Below the pieces are notes generated by a model. It did no database searches and was not told the DNA's origin. It worked only from the letters and a program-made list of their open reading frames with translations. From Nocardiopsis potens DSM 45234 (GTDB lineage Bacteria > Actinomycetota > Actinomycetes > Streptosporangiales > Streptosporangiaceae): DNA of 64,000 nt. Positions 57,403-64,000 of the stretch are shown in pieces (within the stretch, counting starts at the first letter, position 1; the number at the start of each line of letters is the position of its first letter). The translations under genes were made by a program, and so were the position numbers. The DNA lies in assembly GCF_000341105.1 (NCBI RefSeq), contig NZ_ANBB01000008.1, positions 1 through 64,000 on the forward strand, read 5' to 3'.

Positions 57403-58161
57403 TCAGGTGCGGACCAGCGTGAGGTAGGCCAGGCCCAGCAGCCCGCGGAAACCGCGCAGCCGGACCTCCCGGAGGGCGTCGGCCCGGGCGCGGAGCTCCG
57501 CGGCGCCGGGGGAGCCGGGGTCGGCCAGGATCGCCTCCTCGAACCTGAGCGCGTGGCCGTTCTCGAACTCGTCCCACTCGCCCTGGCTCGCCTCGGAGAG
57601 CGCGAGCAGGCGGAACCCGTGCGACATCGCGAAGTCGACCAGGCCGGCCATGGAGCGGTACTGCCCGCGGGGCAGGTCCTCCGGCATCGCGGCCATCTCC
57701 GCCGCGGTCGGCGGCCGCTGCCAGAACCCCTCGCCGAACAGCAGCCGGCCGCCGGGTTCCAGCAGGCCGGCCGCCGCGGACAGGGCGTTCCCGGTGTGCT
57801 CCTCGGGGTCGCCGCCCCACACGTGCGAGGCGCCGAGGTTGATCAGCACGTCGACCGGTCCGCCGGACCAGGCTCCGACGTCGCCGGCCACCAGTTCCAC
57901 CCGGTCGGCCAGGCCGCGCGCCTCGGCGCGGGCCCGGGCGTGCGCGATGGCCCGCTCGTCGAGGTCGACGCCGGTGCCGGTGGCGGCCGGCTCGCTCTCC
58001 AGGGTGCGCAGCAGCAGCTCGGCCCAGCCGCAGCCGAGATCGGCCACCCGCTTCCCGGCGAGCGGGCCGAGCGTGCGGATCAGCCGGGCGGCGTGCTCCT
58101 CGGAGAGCGGGTCGTTGAAGGTCAGGTGGCGGTGGGGCGGGGGGATCTCCGGTGCGGTCAT
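57403..58161 (-). CDS. class I SAM-dependent methyltransferase
   Basis: The 252-residue protein starts at ATG 58161. Motif I is RVADLGCGWAELLLRTLESE, the acidic post-I is GTGVDLDERAIAHARARAEA, GDVGAWSGG is motif II, and DVLINLGASHVWGG and LEPGGRLLFGEGFWQRPP are motif III. The FGEGFWQ segment and ending LRGFRGLLGLAYLTLVRT are typical of an actinomycete small-molecule methyltransferase group (UbiE-like fold). The acceptor is unknown. It is a single-gene unit. Confidence 0.88.
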   Translation of the reverse strand: MTAPEIPPPHRHLTFNDPLSEEHAARLIRTLGPLAGKRVADLGCGWAELLLRTLESEPAATGTGVDLDERAIAHARARAEARGLADRVELVAGDVGAWSGGPVDVLINLGASHVWGGDPEEHTGNALSAAAGLLEPGGRLLFGEGFWQRPPTAAEMAAMPEDLPRGQYRSMAGLVDFAMSHGFRLLALSEASQGEWDEFENGHALRFEEAILADPGSPGAAELRARADALREVRLRGFRGLLGLAYLTLVRT

Positions 58162-58417
58162 CCGGGAATGCTCTTACGGCCGGAGGCCCGGCGCAACGGG
58201 GTTTCGCCGTACCCCGCCGCGGATACGGCGGTCCGGAACCCGCCGGCCGCGGCGCCCTTCCGGCGGCCGCCGGAACCGGCCCCGCCGCATCGGCGCACCG
58301 GCGGGACGGGGCCGGTTCCGGCCCCTCCGTGAACCGGGAAACGGCCGCCTGCGTCGAACCCGTCAGCGGGCCCCGGGGAGGGAACCGGCGGCGGCCCGCC
58401 CCCGAGTAGGAGGTCCC

Positions 58418-58966
58418 TTGACCGAGCGCCCGCTGCTGTTCATCGACGTGGACGGCCCCCTCAACCCGTTCCGCTCCGCCCCGGGGAGGCGGCCCTCCGG
58501 CTACATCGCGCACACGATGCTGCCCGACTCCTGGACCGCCATGCACGGCGGCGGGACCGGCGGCTTCCAGGTGCGGCCGCTGACCGTCCTGCTCGACCCC
58601 GCGCACGGGCCGAAGCTGCAGGCCCTGCCGTTCGAGCCGGTCTGGGCCACCACCTGGGAGCACGAGGCCAACGAGTGGATCGCCCCGCACCTGGGGCTGC
58701 CGCCGCTGCCGGTGGTGGAGTGGGAGCGGACCCACTTCACCGACCCGGCCGGCCTGCACTGGAAGACCCGGGCCCTGGCCGAGTACGCCGCGGGCCGCCC
58801 GTTCGCCTGGATCGACGACGAGATCACCCCGCACGACACCGACTGGGCCCGGGAGCGCTACCCGGCGCACTGCCTGCTCCTGCGCATCGCCCCCGAGCTG
58901 GGCCTGCGCGACGGCGACTTCGCCGAGCTGCGCGAGTGGGCCGAGGCCCACGCACCGGTGGCCTGA
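58418..58966 (+). CDS. HAD-like hydrolase (secreted-free, SAK-HAD type)
   Basis: The 182-residue protein has its start at TTG 58418 because AGGAGG lies 4-9 bases upstream and the sequence then reads TERPLLFIDVDGPLNPFRS. FIDVDGPLN is HAD motif I (DxDG), VWATTWEHEANEWIAPHLGL is the motif II/cap part, and FAWIDDEITPHD is motif IV (two Asp). It matches the HAD domain found in actinomycete 'Swiss-army-knife RNA repair'-like proteins as stand-alone genes. A metal-dependent phosphatase activity is plausible; the substrate is unknown. Confidence 0.82.
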   Translation: MTERPLLFIDVDGPLNPFRSAPGRRPSGYIAHTMLPDSWTAMHGGGTGGFQVRPLTVLLDPAHGPKLQALPFEPVWATTWEHEANEWIAPHLGLPPLPVVEWERTHFTDPAGLHWKTRALAEYAAGRPFAWIDDEITPHDTDWARERYPAHCLLLRIAPELGLRDGDFAELREWAEAHAPVA

Positions 58967-59164
58967 CCCCCGGGCGGGTGCCCCGGCCCGGGAGGGGATC
59001 CGGCCGGGGCCGCCGCCCGCGCTCCGGACGAAGGCGGCGGGGCGGTACGGGGGCACCGCCGCCACCGCCGCCGGGTGACGGGGGCCGGCCCTGCGTCCGC
59101 ACGGGCGGGATCGGAACCGGGCCGCGGGGCCGGAGCGGGGGAGGCCCGCCCCGGCCCCGCGGGC

Positions 59165-61747
59165 TCAGGCCGGGTGCAGGAAGGCGCCGGTGCGGGACTC
59201 GGGGCAGCGGGCGATGTCCTCCGGGGCGCCCTGGGCGACGATCCGCCCGCCGGCCGCGCCGCCGCCCGGCCCGAGGTCGATGACGTGGTCGGCGGCGCGG
59301 ATGACGTCCGGGTCGTGCTCGATGACCAGCACCGTGTTGCCTGCGTCGACCAGCCGCTGCAGGACCGCGAGCAGCCGCGCGGTGTCCGCGGCGTGCAGCC
59401 CGGTGGTGGGCTCGTCCAGCAGGTAGAGGGTGCGTCCGGTGGAGCGGCGGCCCAGCTCCTTGGCGAGCTTGATCCGCTGCGCCTCGCCGCCGGACAGGGT
59501 GGTCGCGGGCTGGCCCAGCCGCAGGTAGCCCAGGCCGACGTCGGCCATCAGCCGCAGCCGGGAGGCGACCTGGGGCAGGTCGGCGAAGAGCGCCAGGGCG
59601 TCGTCGACGGTCATCTCCAGCACCTCGGCGATGTCCCGGCCGCCGTACCGGGCGGCCAGCACCTCGGGCTTGAAGCGCCGGCCCCGGCAGGCCGGGCAGC
59701 GCACTCCGATGGCGGGCAGGAAGTGCATCTTCACCTCCAGCACGCCGGCGCCGGTGCACCGCTCGCAGCGGCCGCCCGCGACGTTGAACGAGAAGCGGCC
59801 CGGGGACAGGCCGCGCTCGCGGGCGCCGGGGGTGGCGGCGAACGCCTCGCGGATCGGGGTGAACGCGTCGGTGTAGGTGGCGGCGTTGGACCGCGGCACC
59901 CGCCCGATCGCCTGCTGGTCGATGGCGACGACCTTGTCCAGGTGCTCCCAGCCGTCGATGCCGTCGTGCTCGCCGACCGCCTCCGACGCCCCGGCGAACC
60001 GGCGCCGCGCGGCCGGCGCGAGGACGTCCAGCAGCAGCGAGGACTTCCCGGACCCGGACGGCCCGGAGACCGCGACCAGCAGGCCCAGCGGGAACCGCGC
60101 GGTGACGCCGGCCAGGTTGTGCGCCCGGGCCCCGCGCACCACCAGCTCCGCGCGGCCGGGCCGGCGCCCGGCCCGCGCCGGCGGCGGCACGGTCCCGCCG
60201 AGGTGGCGGCCGGTGACCGACTCGGGGACCGCGGCCACCTCGGCGGGGGTGCCCTGGGCGACGATCCGCCCGCCGTCCCGGCCCGCACCGGGGCCGACGT
60301 CGATGACGTGGTCGGCGGCGCGCAGCACCGCCGGGTCGTGCTCGATGACCAGCACCGTGTTGCCGAGGTCGCGCAGCCGGTGCAGCACCCCGATGAGCCG
60401 CTCGGTGTCGGCGGGGTGCAGGCCCAGCGTCGGCTCGTCGAGCACGTAGAGCACCCCGGTGAGCCCGGAGCCGAGCAGCGCGGCCAGCCGCAGCCGCTGG
60501 GCCTCGCCCGCGGACAGGCTGGGGGCGGCCTGGTCCAGGGTCAGGTAGCCCACCCCGACCGCGGCCAGCCGGTGCAGCCGCTCGGCGAGGTCGGCGACGA
60601 CCGGTTCGGCGACCGCCCGCTCCTCGGCGCCCAGCCGGCCGGGCAGCGCGCCGATCCACTCGGCCAGGCCGCTCAGCGGGAGGCGCTGGGCCTCGATGAT
60701 GGTGGTCCCGGCGACGGTCACCTGCCGGCTCTCCGGGCGCAGCCGCTCGCCGCGGCAGTCCGGGCAGCCCTCCTTGACCAGCAGCCGCTCGGTCTTCTCC
60801 CGGTAGGCGGTGTCCTCGATGCGCTCGGCGTAGCGGCGCAGCACGTTGGCGGCGACGCCCTCGAACCGGCCGTCGGAGACCCGGGCGGGCGGTTCTGTCC
60901 CGGGGAACAGCCGCCGGAACTCGGGGGAGTCCACCCCGTGCAGGAGCAGGGTGCGCCCGGCCTCGCCGAGCTCGCCGACCGGGAGGCCGGGGTCGAAGGC
61001 GAAGCCGTAGTGCCGGGCGGCGGCGCGCAGGATCCCGATGTTCCGCTCGGCGAGCCGGGGGTGCCAGCCGGGCACGCCGCCGTCGGCGACCGGGCGGGCC
61101 TCGTCGACCAGGCGGGCGGTGTCGGCGCGGATGACGGTGCCCAGCCCGGTGCAGCCGGGGCAGGCCCCGGCGGGCTTGTTGAAGGAGAAGCTCCCCATGG
61201 CCAGACCGGGCAGCACGGCGCCGCAGTGCGGGCAGGGCACCGGCGGCTCGTCCTCGGCGGCGTCCTCCGGCGCGCCGGCCTCCGGGCCCTCCGCGTCCGG
61301 CACCGCCTCGCCGACCTCGTGCGAGGGCGGGACGTCGCCGCCGCACGCCGGGCAGGGCCGGTGCCCGGCGCGCGCCCACAGCAGCCGCAGGTAGGTGAGG
61401 ACCTCGGTGACGGTGCCCACGGTCGACCGGGGGCTGCGGTTGGTCAGGTGCTGGTCGACGCTGATGGAGGGGGACAGGCCGATGATCGCCTCCACCGCGG
61501 GCTTGCTCACGAAGCCGGTGACCATGCCCATCGATTCCAGGTACTGCCGCTGCCCCTCCTTGTGCAGGGTGTCGAAGACCAGGGAGGACTTTCCCGATCC
61601 GGACACCCCGGTCACCACGGTGAGCAGCCCCTTGGGGACGTCCACGTCGACCCCGGCGAGGTTGTGCTCGCGGGCGCCGAGGACCCGGATCACCCCCGCC
61701 GGCGCCGCCCGGTCCGCTCTTCCGCCGCTGACGGCGACCTCCGCCAT
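59165..61747 (-). CDS. uvrA: UvrA2-type excinuclease ABC ATPase paralogue
   Basis: The protein has 860 residues against about 950 in canonical UvrA. It has two ABC ATPase modules: Walker [16 protein letters not shown] (about 45) and [15 protein letters not shown] (about 540). Signatures are [20 protein letters not shown] and [20 protein letters not shown], with Walker [14 protein letters not shown] and [13 protein letters not shown]. Zinc knuckles are CPACGGDV...[13 protein letters not shown] and CERCTGAG...CPACRG. The UvrB-binding region is short, as in UvrA2 (DrrC-like) proteins that confer resistance to DNA-intercalating drugs. Such proteins are often encoded near antibiotic genes. Confidence 0.92.
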   Translation of the reverse strand: MAEVAVSGGRADRAAPAGVIRVLGAREHNLAGVDVDVPKGLLTVVTGVSGSGKSSLVFDTLHKEGQRQYLESMGMVTGFVSKPAVEAIIGLSPSISVDQHLTNRSPRSTVGTVTEVLTYLRLLWARAGHRPCPACGGDVPPSHEVGEAVPDAEGPEAGAPEDAAEDEPPVPCPHCGAVLPGLAMGSFSFNKPAGACPGCTGLGTVIRADTARLVDEARPVADGGVPGWHPRLAERNIGILRAAARHYGFAFDPGLPVGELGEAGRTLLLHGVDSPEFRRLFPGTEPPARVSDGRFEGVAANVLRRYAERIEDTAYREKTERLLVKEGCPDCRGERLRPESRQVTVAGTTIIEAQRLPLSGLAEWIGALPGRLGAEERAVAEPVVADLAERLHRLAAVGVGYLTLDQAAPSLSAGEAQRLRLAALLGSGLTGVLYVLDEPTLGLHPADTERLIGVLHRLRDLGNTVLVIEHDPAVLRAADHVIDVGPGAGRDGGRIVAQGTPAEVAAVPESVTGRHLGGTVPPPARAGRRPGRAELVVRGARAHNLAGVTARFPLGLLVAVSGPSGSGKSSLLLDVLAPAARRRFAGASEAVGEHDGIDGWEHLDKVVAIDQQAIGRVPRSNAATYTDAFTPIREAFAATPGARERGLSPGRFSFNVAGGRCERCTGAGVLEVKMHFLPAIGVRCPACRGRRFKPEVLAARYGGRDIAEVLEMTVDDALALFADLPQVASRLRLMADVGLGYLRLGQPATTLSGGEAQRIKLAKELGRRSTGRTLYLLDEPTTGLHAADTARLLAVLQRLVDAGNTVLVIEHDPDVIRAADHVIDLGPGGGAAGGRIVAQGAPEDIARCPESRTGAFLHPA

Positions 61748-61780
61748 GTTTCTCCTCCCTTTCCTTCGGAACGCCTGCCC

Positions 61781-61800
61781 CTTCGACCGTACCGTTGAAG
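61781..61800 (-). promoter_or_regulatory. imperfect palindrome upstream of the UvrA2 gene
   Basis: CTTCGACCGTACCGTTGAAG is an imperfect palindrome 34 bases before the UvrA2 ATG. On the minus strand TACGGT inside it could be the -10, and TTCAAC repeats lie upstream, so it may be an operator overlapping the promoter. Confidence 0.4.
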
Positions 61801-61890
61801 CAGCGGTTGAACCTTTGCGCGGAGAAGCGCAGGAAAGAGAGGGGACGGTCCGGTGAAACCCTCAAAACCCGTCCGGGCAAGGGCGCCGGA

Positions 61891-63090
61891 TCAGCGGGGC
61901 CGGGCCGCCTCCTCCAAGGCGACGTCCTTGACGACCCGGCTGGGCTTCCCGGTCAGCGAACCGGCGATGAAGTTCCCGAGCCCCGGCACGAAGCCGGCCG
62001 CCCGCAGCGCCTGGCGGCGCACCCACAGCCGCGTCCGACCGTCGGGGAGGAACCAGCGGGTGCCGACCCGGGCGGCGCGCTGGCGCTCCTCGGCCACCGG
62101 CCGCCACCGCTCCTCGTAGCGGCGCAGCCCCTCCTCGACCGTGCCGGCGCGGGCCAGCTCCTCGCCGAGCACGAAGGCCCCGCCGATGCCGAGCGAGGCG
62201 CCCTGGCCGGCGAGGAGCGAGACCGCGTAGCAGGCGTCGCCGACCAGCACGGTGCGGCCCCTGCTCCACCGGTCCATCTCGATCTGGGCGACCTGGTCGT
62301 AGTAGACCTCCTCCGGCGGCGGGCACAGCTCCAGGGCGCGCGGGACCACCCAGCCGAGCCGGGCGTAGACGCGGCGGAGCTCGGCCCGCGGGTCCTCGGG
62401 CAGTGCGGGGTCGGGGGTGCGGTGCACGGTGAAGACCGCGGCGCGGTCGCCGTCCAGGGCGTAGAGGCCCACCTGGGCGCCGATGGTGTCGGTGAGGTGG
62501 AAGCGGCCGGCGGCCAGCGCGTGCACCCGGGCGTCGGTGAAGACGTAGGCGGCGGTGTGGAAGCCGAGGTAGCGGAGGTAGGCCTGCTCCTCGCCGAAGA
62601 CGAGGCGGCGCACGGCCGAGTGGACGCCGTCCGCGCCGGCCAGCAGGTCCGCCTCCAGCGCGGTGCCGTCGGAGAGCTCGACCCGGACCCCGCCGGCCTC
62701 CTCGGTGATCCGCCGCGGCCCGGTCCCGTAGCGGATCTCCACCCGCTCGGGGAGCGATTCGCGCAGTGCGCGCTCCAGGTCGGGGCGCATGATGGAGACC
62801 AGTCCGCCACTGATGGAGGCGGAGAAGGCGCTGAAGTCCACCGAGGCGCGGCGGCGGCCCTTCTCGTCGACGTAGATCGCTTCGTCGACCCGGTGCCCCA
62901 GCTCCTGGATCCGCGGCAGCACGCCCATCAGCTCGGCGGCGTCGTATCCGGGGCCGAAGAAGTCGATCATGTAGCCCTGCGGGCGCGGCCCGGGGGCGCG
63001 CTCCACCACGGTGACCTGCCAGCCGTGTGCGTCCAGTCGCTGGGCGAGCGCCAGTCCGGCGATGCCCGCCCCGATGATGACGGCCTTCAT
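61891..63090 (-). CDS. FAD-dependent monooxygenase (PHBH/TetX-like)
   Basis: The 399-residue flavoprotein has GxGxxG FAD motif KAVIIGAGIAGLALAQRLDA at the N-terminus, the DG motif LLAGADGVHSAVRRL (about 155-170), and the GD motif RTVLVGDACYAVSLLAGQGA (about 290-310). It is a class A flavoprotein hydroxylase, similar to TetX-like and aromatic-compound hydroxylases. The C-terminal part (LWVRRQALRAAGFVPGLGNF) has a hydrophobic patch. It faces the same way as the TetR gene upstream (46-base gap), which probably regulates it. Confidence 0.92.
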   Translation of the reverse strand: MKAVIIGAGIAGLALAQRLDAHGWQVTVVERAPGPRPQGYMIDFFGPGYDAAELMGVLPRIQELGHRVDEAIYVDEKGRRRASVDFSAFSASISGGLVSIMRPDLERALRESLPERVEIRYGTGPRRITEEAGGVRVELSDGTALEADLLAGADGVHSAVRRLVFGEEQAYLRYLGFHTAAYVFTDARVHALAAGRFHLTDTIGAQVGLYALDGDRAAVFTVHRTPDPALPEDPRAELRRVYARLGWVVPRALELCPPPEEVYYDQVAQIEMDRWSRGRTVLVGDACYAVSLLAGQGASLGIGGAFVLGEELARAGTVEEGLRRYEERWRPVAEERQRAARVGTRWFLPDGRTRLWVRRQALRAAGFVPGLGNFIAGSLTGKPSRVVKDVALEEAARPR

Positions 63091-63136
63091 CGGCCGCTCC
63101 TCTCCTCGTCGTGTCCGGTGGCCGGTCCGGGGGCGG

Positions 63137-63703
63137 TCACTGCGCCGCGCCCAGCATCCGCTTCAGCGCGGGGGCGACCGCGGCGGAGGTGAGCCCGGGG
63201 TCCAGCGGGCGGTGCAGCATCATCCCGTCGACGGCGGCGGTGACCACCGCCGCGGTGGCCTCGGGGTCGGCGATCCCGCAGCCGCGCAGCCACTCGGCGA
63301 CCGCGGCGCGGAACCCCTCCAGGAGCCGGGCGACGCCTTCGCGCAGCTCCGCGTCGCGCCCGGCGGCCAGGTAGGCCTCGGTGAACAGGCGGCTGGTGGG
63401 GTCGTCGCCGGGGAAGGCGTCCAGGGTGCCCAGCAGCCGGTCGATCCCCTCCTCCAGGCCGACACCGGGGCCGAGTTCGTCGGCGGCCGCCGCGGCGACC
63501 TCCCCGACGACCTGGAGCGCGGCCTCGCCGAGCAGCGCCTGCACCGAGGAGTAGTGGTAGTGCACCAGGCCCGGGGCGACCCCGGCCCGCTCGGCCACCG
63601 TCCGGGTGCTCACCCCGGCCCACCCGCGCTCGCCGATCAGCCCGGCCGCCGCCTCGACCAGCCGCGCCCGCACCTGCCTGCCCCGCTCCGCCGCCGTCGC
63701 CAC
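63137..63703 (-). CDS. TetR-family regulator
   Basis: The 188-residue protein has GTG 63703 preferred over the upstream ATG 63778 because GGAGGAAC lies just before it and VATAAERGRQVRARLVEAAA fits a TetR N-terminus. The HTH is GWAGVSTRTVAERAGVAPGL followed by VHYHYSSVQALLGEAAL (about 25-60). It lies upstream of and in the same direction as the FAD monooxygenase, with which it is probably co-transcribed. The operator region at 63720-63768 carries a perfect 16-base palindrome. Confidence 0.9.
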   Translation of the reverse strand: MATAAERGRQVRARLVEAAAGLIGERGWAGVSTRTVAERAGVAPGLVHYHYSSVQALLGEAALQVVGEVAAAAADELGPGVGLEEGIDRLLGTLDAFPGDDPTSRLFTEAYLAAGRDAELREGVARLLEGFRAAVAEWLRGCGIADPEATAAVVTAAVDGMMLHRPLDPGLTSAAVAPALKRMLGAAQ

Positions 63704-63719
63704 CGTTCCTCCGGTTCCA

Positions 63720-63768
63720 CTCGATCTTGGTCGACCGCCCTGGTCGACCACCTTGGGCGTTCGCCCAA
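63720..63768 (-). promoter_or_regulatory. operator region of the tetR-monooxygenase operon
   Basis: TTGGGCGTTCGCCCAA (63753-63768) is a perfect 16-base palindrome. Next to it TGGTCGACC occurs twice (about 63728 and 63741), the second as part of the palindrome TGGTCGACCA. The sites lie 15-65 bases upstream of the GTG at 63703 and suggest cooperative TetR binding. Confidence 0.7.
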
Positions 63769-63865
63769 AACCCAGCATGCCACACCCCGCCGCCCGGGGA
63801 AAGGCGGGCCCCGCGGCCGCGCGGCCGGCGGGCGGAGGCCTGCTTCGCCCCTCGGGGGCAGGGTG

Positions 63866-63871
63866 TAGGCT
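63866..63871 (+). promoter_or_regulatory. candidate -10 element at the right edge
   Basis: TAGGCT lies about 44 bases before the ATG of a small ORF with a strong ribosome-binding site. It could be the -10 of a rightward promoter; the same hexamer is used in front of the SARP-type gene at 46235. Confidence 0.35.
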
Positions 63872-63914
63872 CGCCCCGGCGCGAGGGACGCGCGACTCCG
63901 GGACGGGGAGGTCG

Positions 63915-63968
63915 ATGAATATGGCCGCCGCAGGCCTTCATCGGCATGCCCTTGCCCGGACCGCCTGA
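63915..63968 (+). CDS. small ORF (17 aa) with strong RBS, possible leader peptide
   Basis: ATG 63915 follows GGGGAGGT by 3 bases and opens M-N-M-A-A-A-G-L-H-R-H-A-L-A-R-T-A, stop at 63966-63968. A GTG at 63973 begins another open frame that runs off the window (MRSGRFDDL...). The small ORF could be a leader peptide or upstream ORF of a gene beyond the edge. Size and edge position make this tentative. Confidence 0.35.
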   Translation: MNMAAAGLHRHALARTA

Positions 63969-64000
63969 ACGAGTGCGGTCCGGTCGCTTCGACGACCTGG

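Noticed and set aside
1-64000. CRISPR arrays, rRNA genes, prophage or plasmid replication genes
   Set aside because: None was found: no short regularly spaced repeats with unique spacers, no rRNA-like segments, no integrase, terminase or replication initiator.

Overview
The window is about 74% GC and has the codon bias, GTG/TTG starts and gene families of an actinomycete chromosome. Supporting families are mycothiol-dependent DinB/MDMPI enzymes, an F420-type (Ddn-like) reductase, CGNR and BTAD/SARP regulators, LuxR-type two-component systems, and many TetR/MerR regulators beside single enzymes. Many promoters appear to give leaderless mRNAs. A filamentous genus such as Nocardiopsis/Streptomonospora fits best, but this is inferred from gene style only; no rRNA or tRNA gene is present. 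There is no prophage, CRISPR array, plasmid origin or large biosynthetic cluster. The content looks like accessory chromosome-arm DNA: short transcription units, many regulator-enzyme pairs, decayed genes and repeats.

Layout. 1-4.5 kb: minus-strand hydrolase fragment, secreted beta-propeller protein, DUF4132 remnant, unknown protein and a double GNAT acetyltransferase. 4.5-8.4 kb: a DEAD-box RNA helicase behind a ~400-nt leader with an intrinsic-terminator-like hairpin just before its start codon, then a secreted metallophosphoesterase. 8.4-13.3 kb: HxlR remnant, pentapeptide-repeat protein, RHH-ClpN protein, methyltransferase, Nudix hydrolase, membrane metal-dependent hydrolase and a decayed aldo-keto reductase. 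13.3-14.3 kb: a repeat island. 14.3-25.7 kb: VOC/CGNR pair, TPR protein, NDH-2-like FAD enzyme with an ECF41-like promoter, LysE exporter, MerR-SpoIIM pair with matching operators, SGNH hydrolase with TetR, and a two-component system beside a membrane-anchored serine hydrolase. 25.8-28.1 kb: a HelR/HelD-type RNA polymerase-protecting ATPase preceded by a rifamycin-associated element. 28.2-37.7 kb: USP, MerR/short SDR, GlxA-type regulator with isochorismatase, TetR/M20 amidohydrolase, lipoprotein and two unknown proteins. 37.8-39.1 kb: a truncated threonyl-tRNA synthetase paralogue preceded by an 11-residue leader peptide with three consecutive Thr codons and a 14-bp terminator hairpin. 39.3-49.4 kb: methyltransferase, DUF4291, AKR, MarR, Nudix, and an SDR-Ddn operon divergent from a 1046-residue SARP-type regulator. 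49.6-54.0 kb: TetR/SDR, WYL/VOC and an epimerase. 54.0-55.8 kb: two 286-bp direct copies of a MITE-like element around a mycothiol-dependent enzyme. 55.8-64 kb: serine hydrolase, methyltransferase, HAD protein, UvrA2-type ABC ATPase, FAD monooxygenase with TetR, and a small ORF at the right edge.

The best candidates for undescribed biology are the threonine-leader attenuator of the ThrRS paralogue, the terminator-like leader of the DEAD helicase, the 310-bp inverted-repeat element inside a nest of opposed repeats, and the 286-bp element pair. HelR with its RAE, the extra ThrRS and the UvrA2 paralogue are three separate target-protection functions, which suggests exposure to (or production of) antibiotics.
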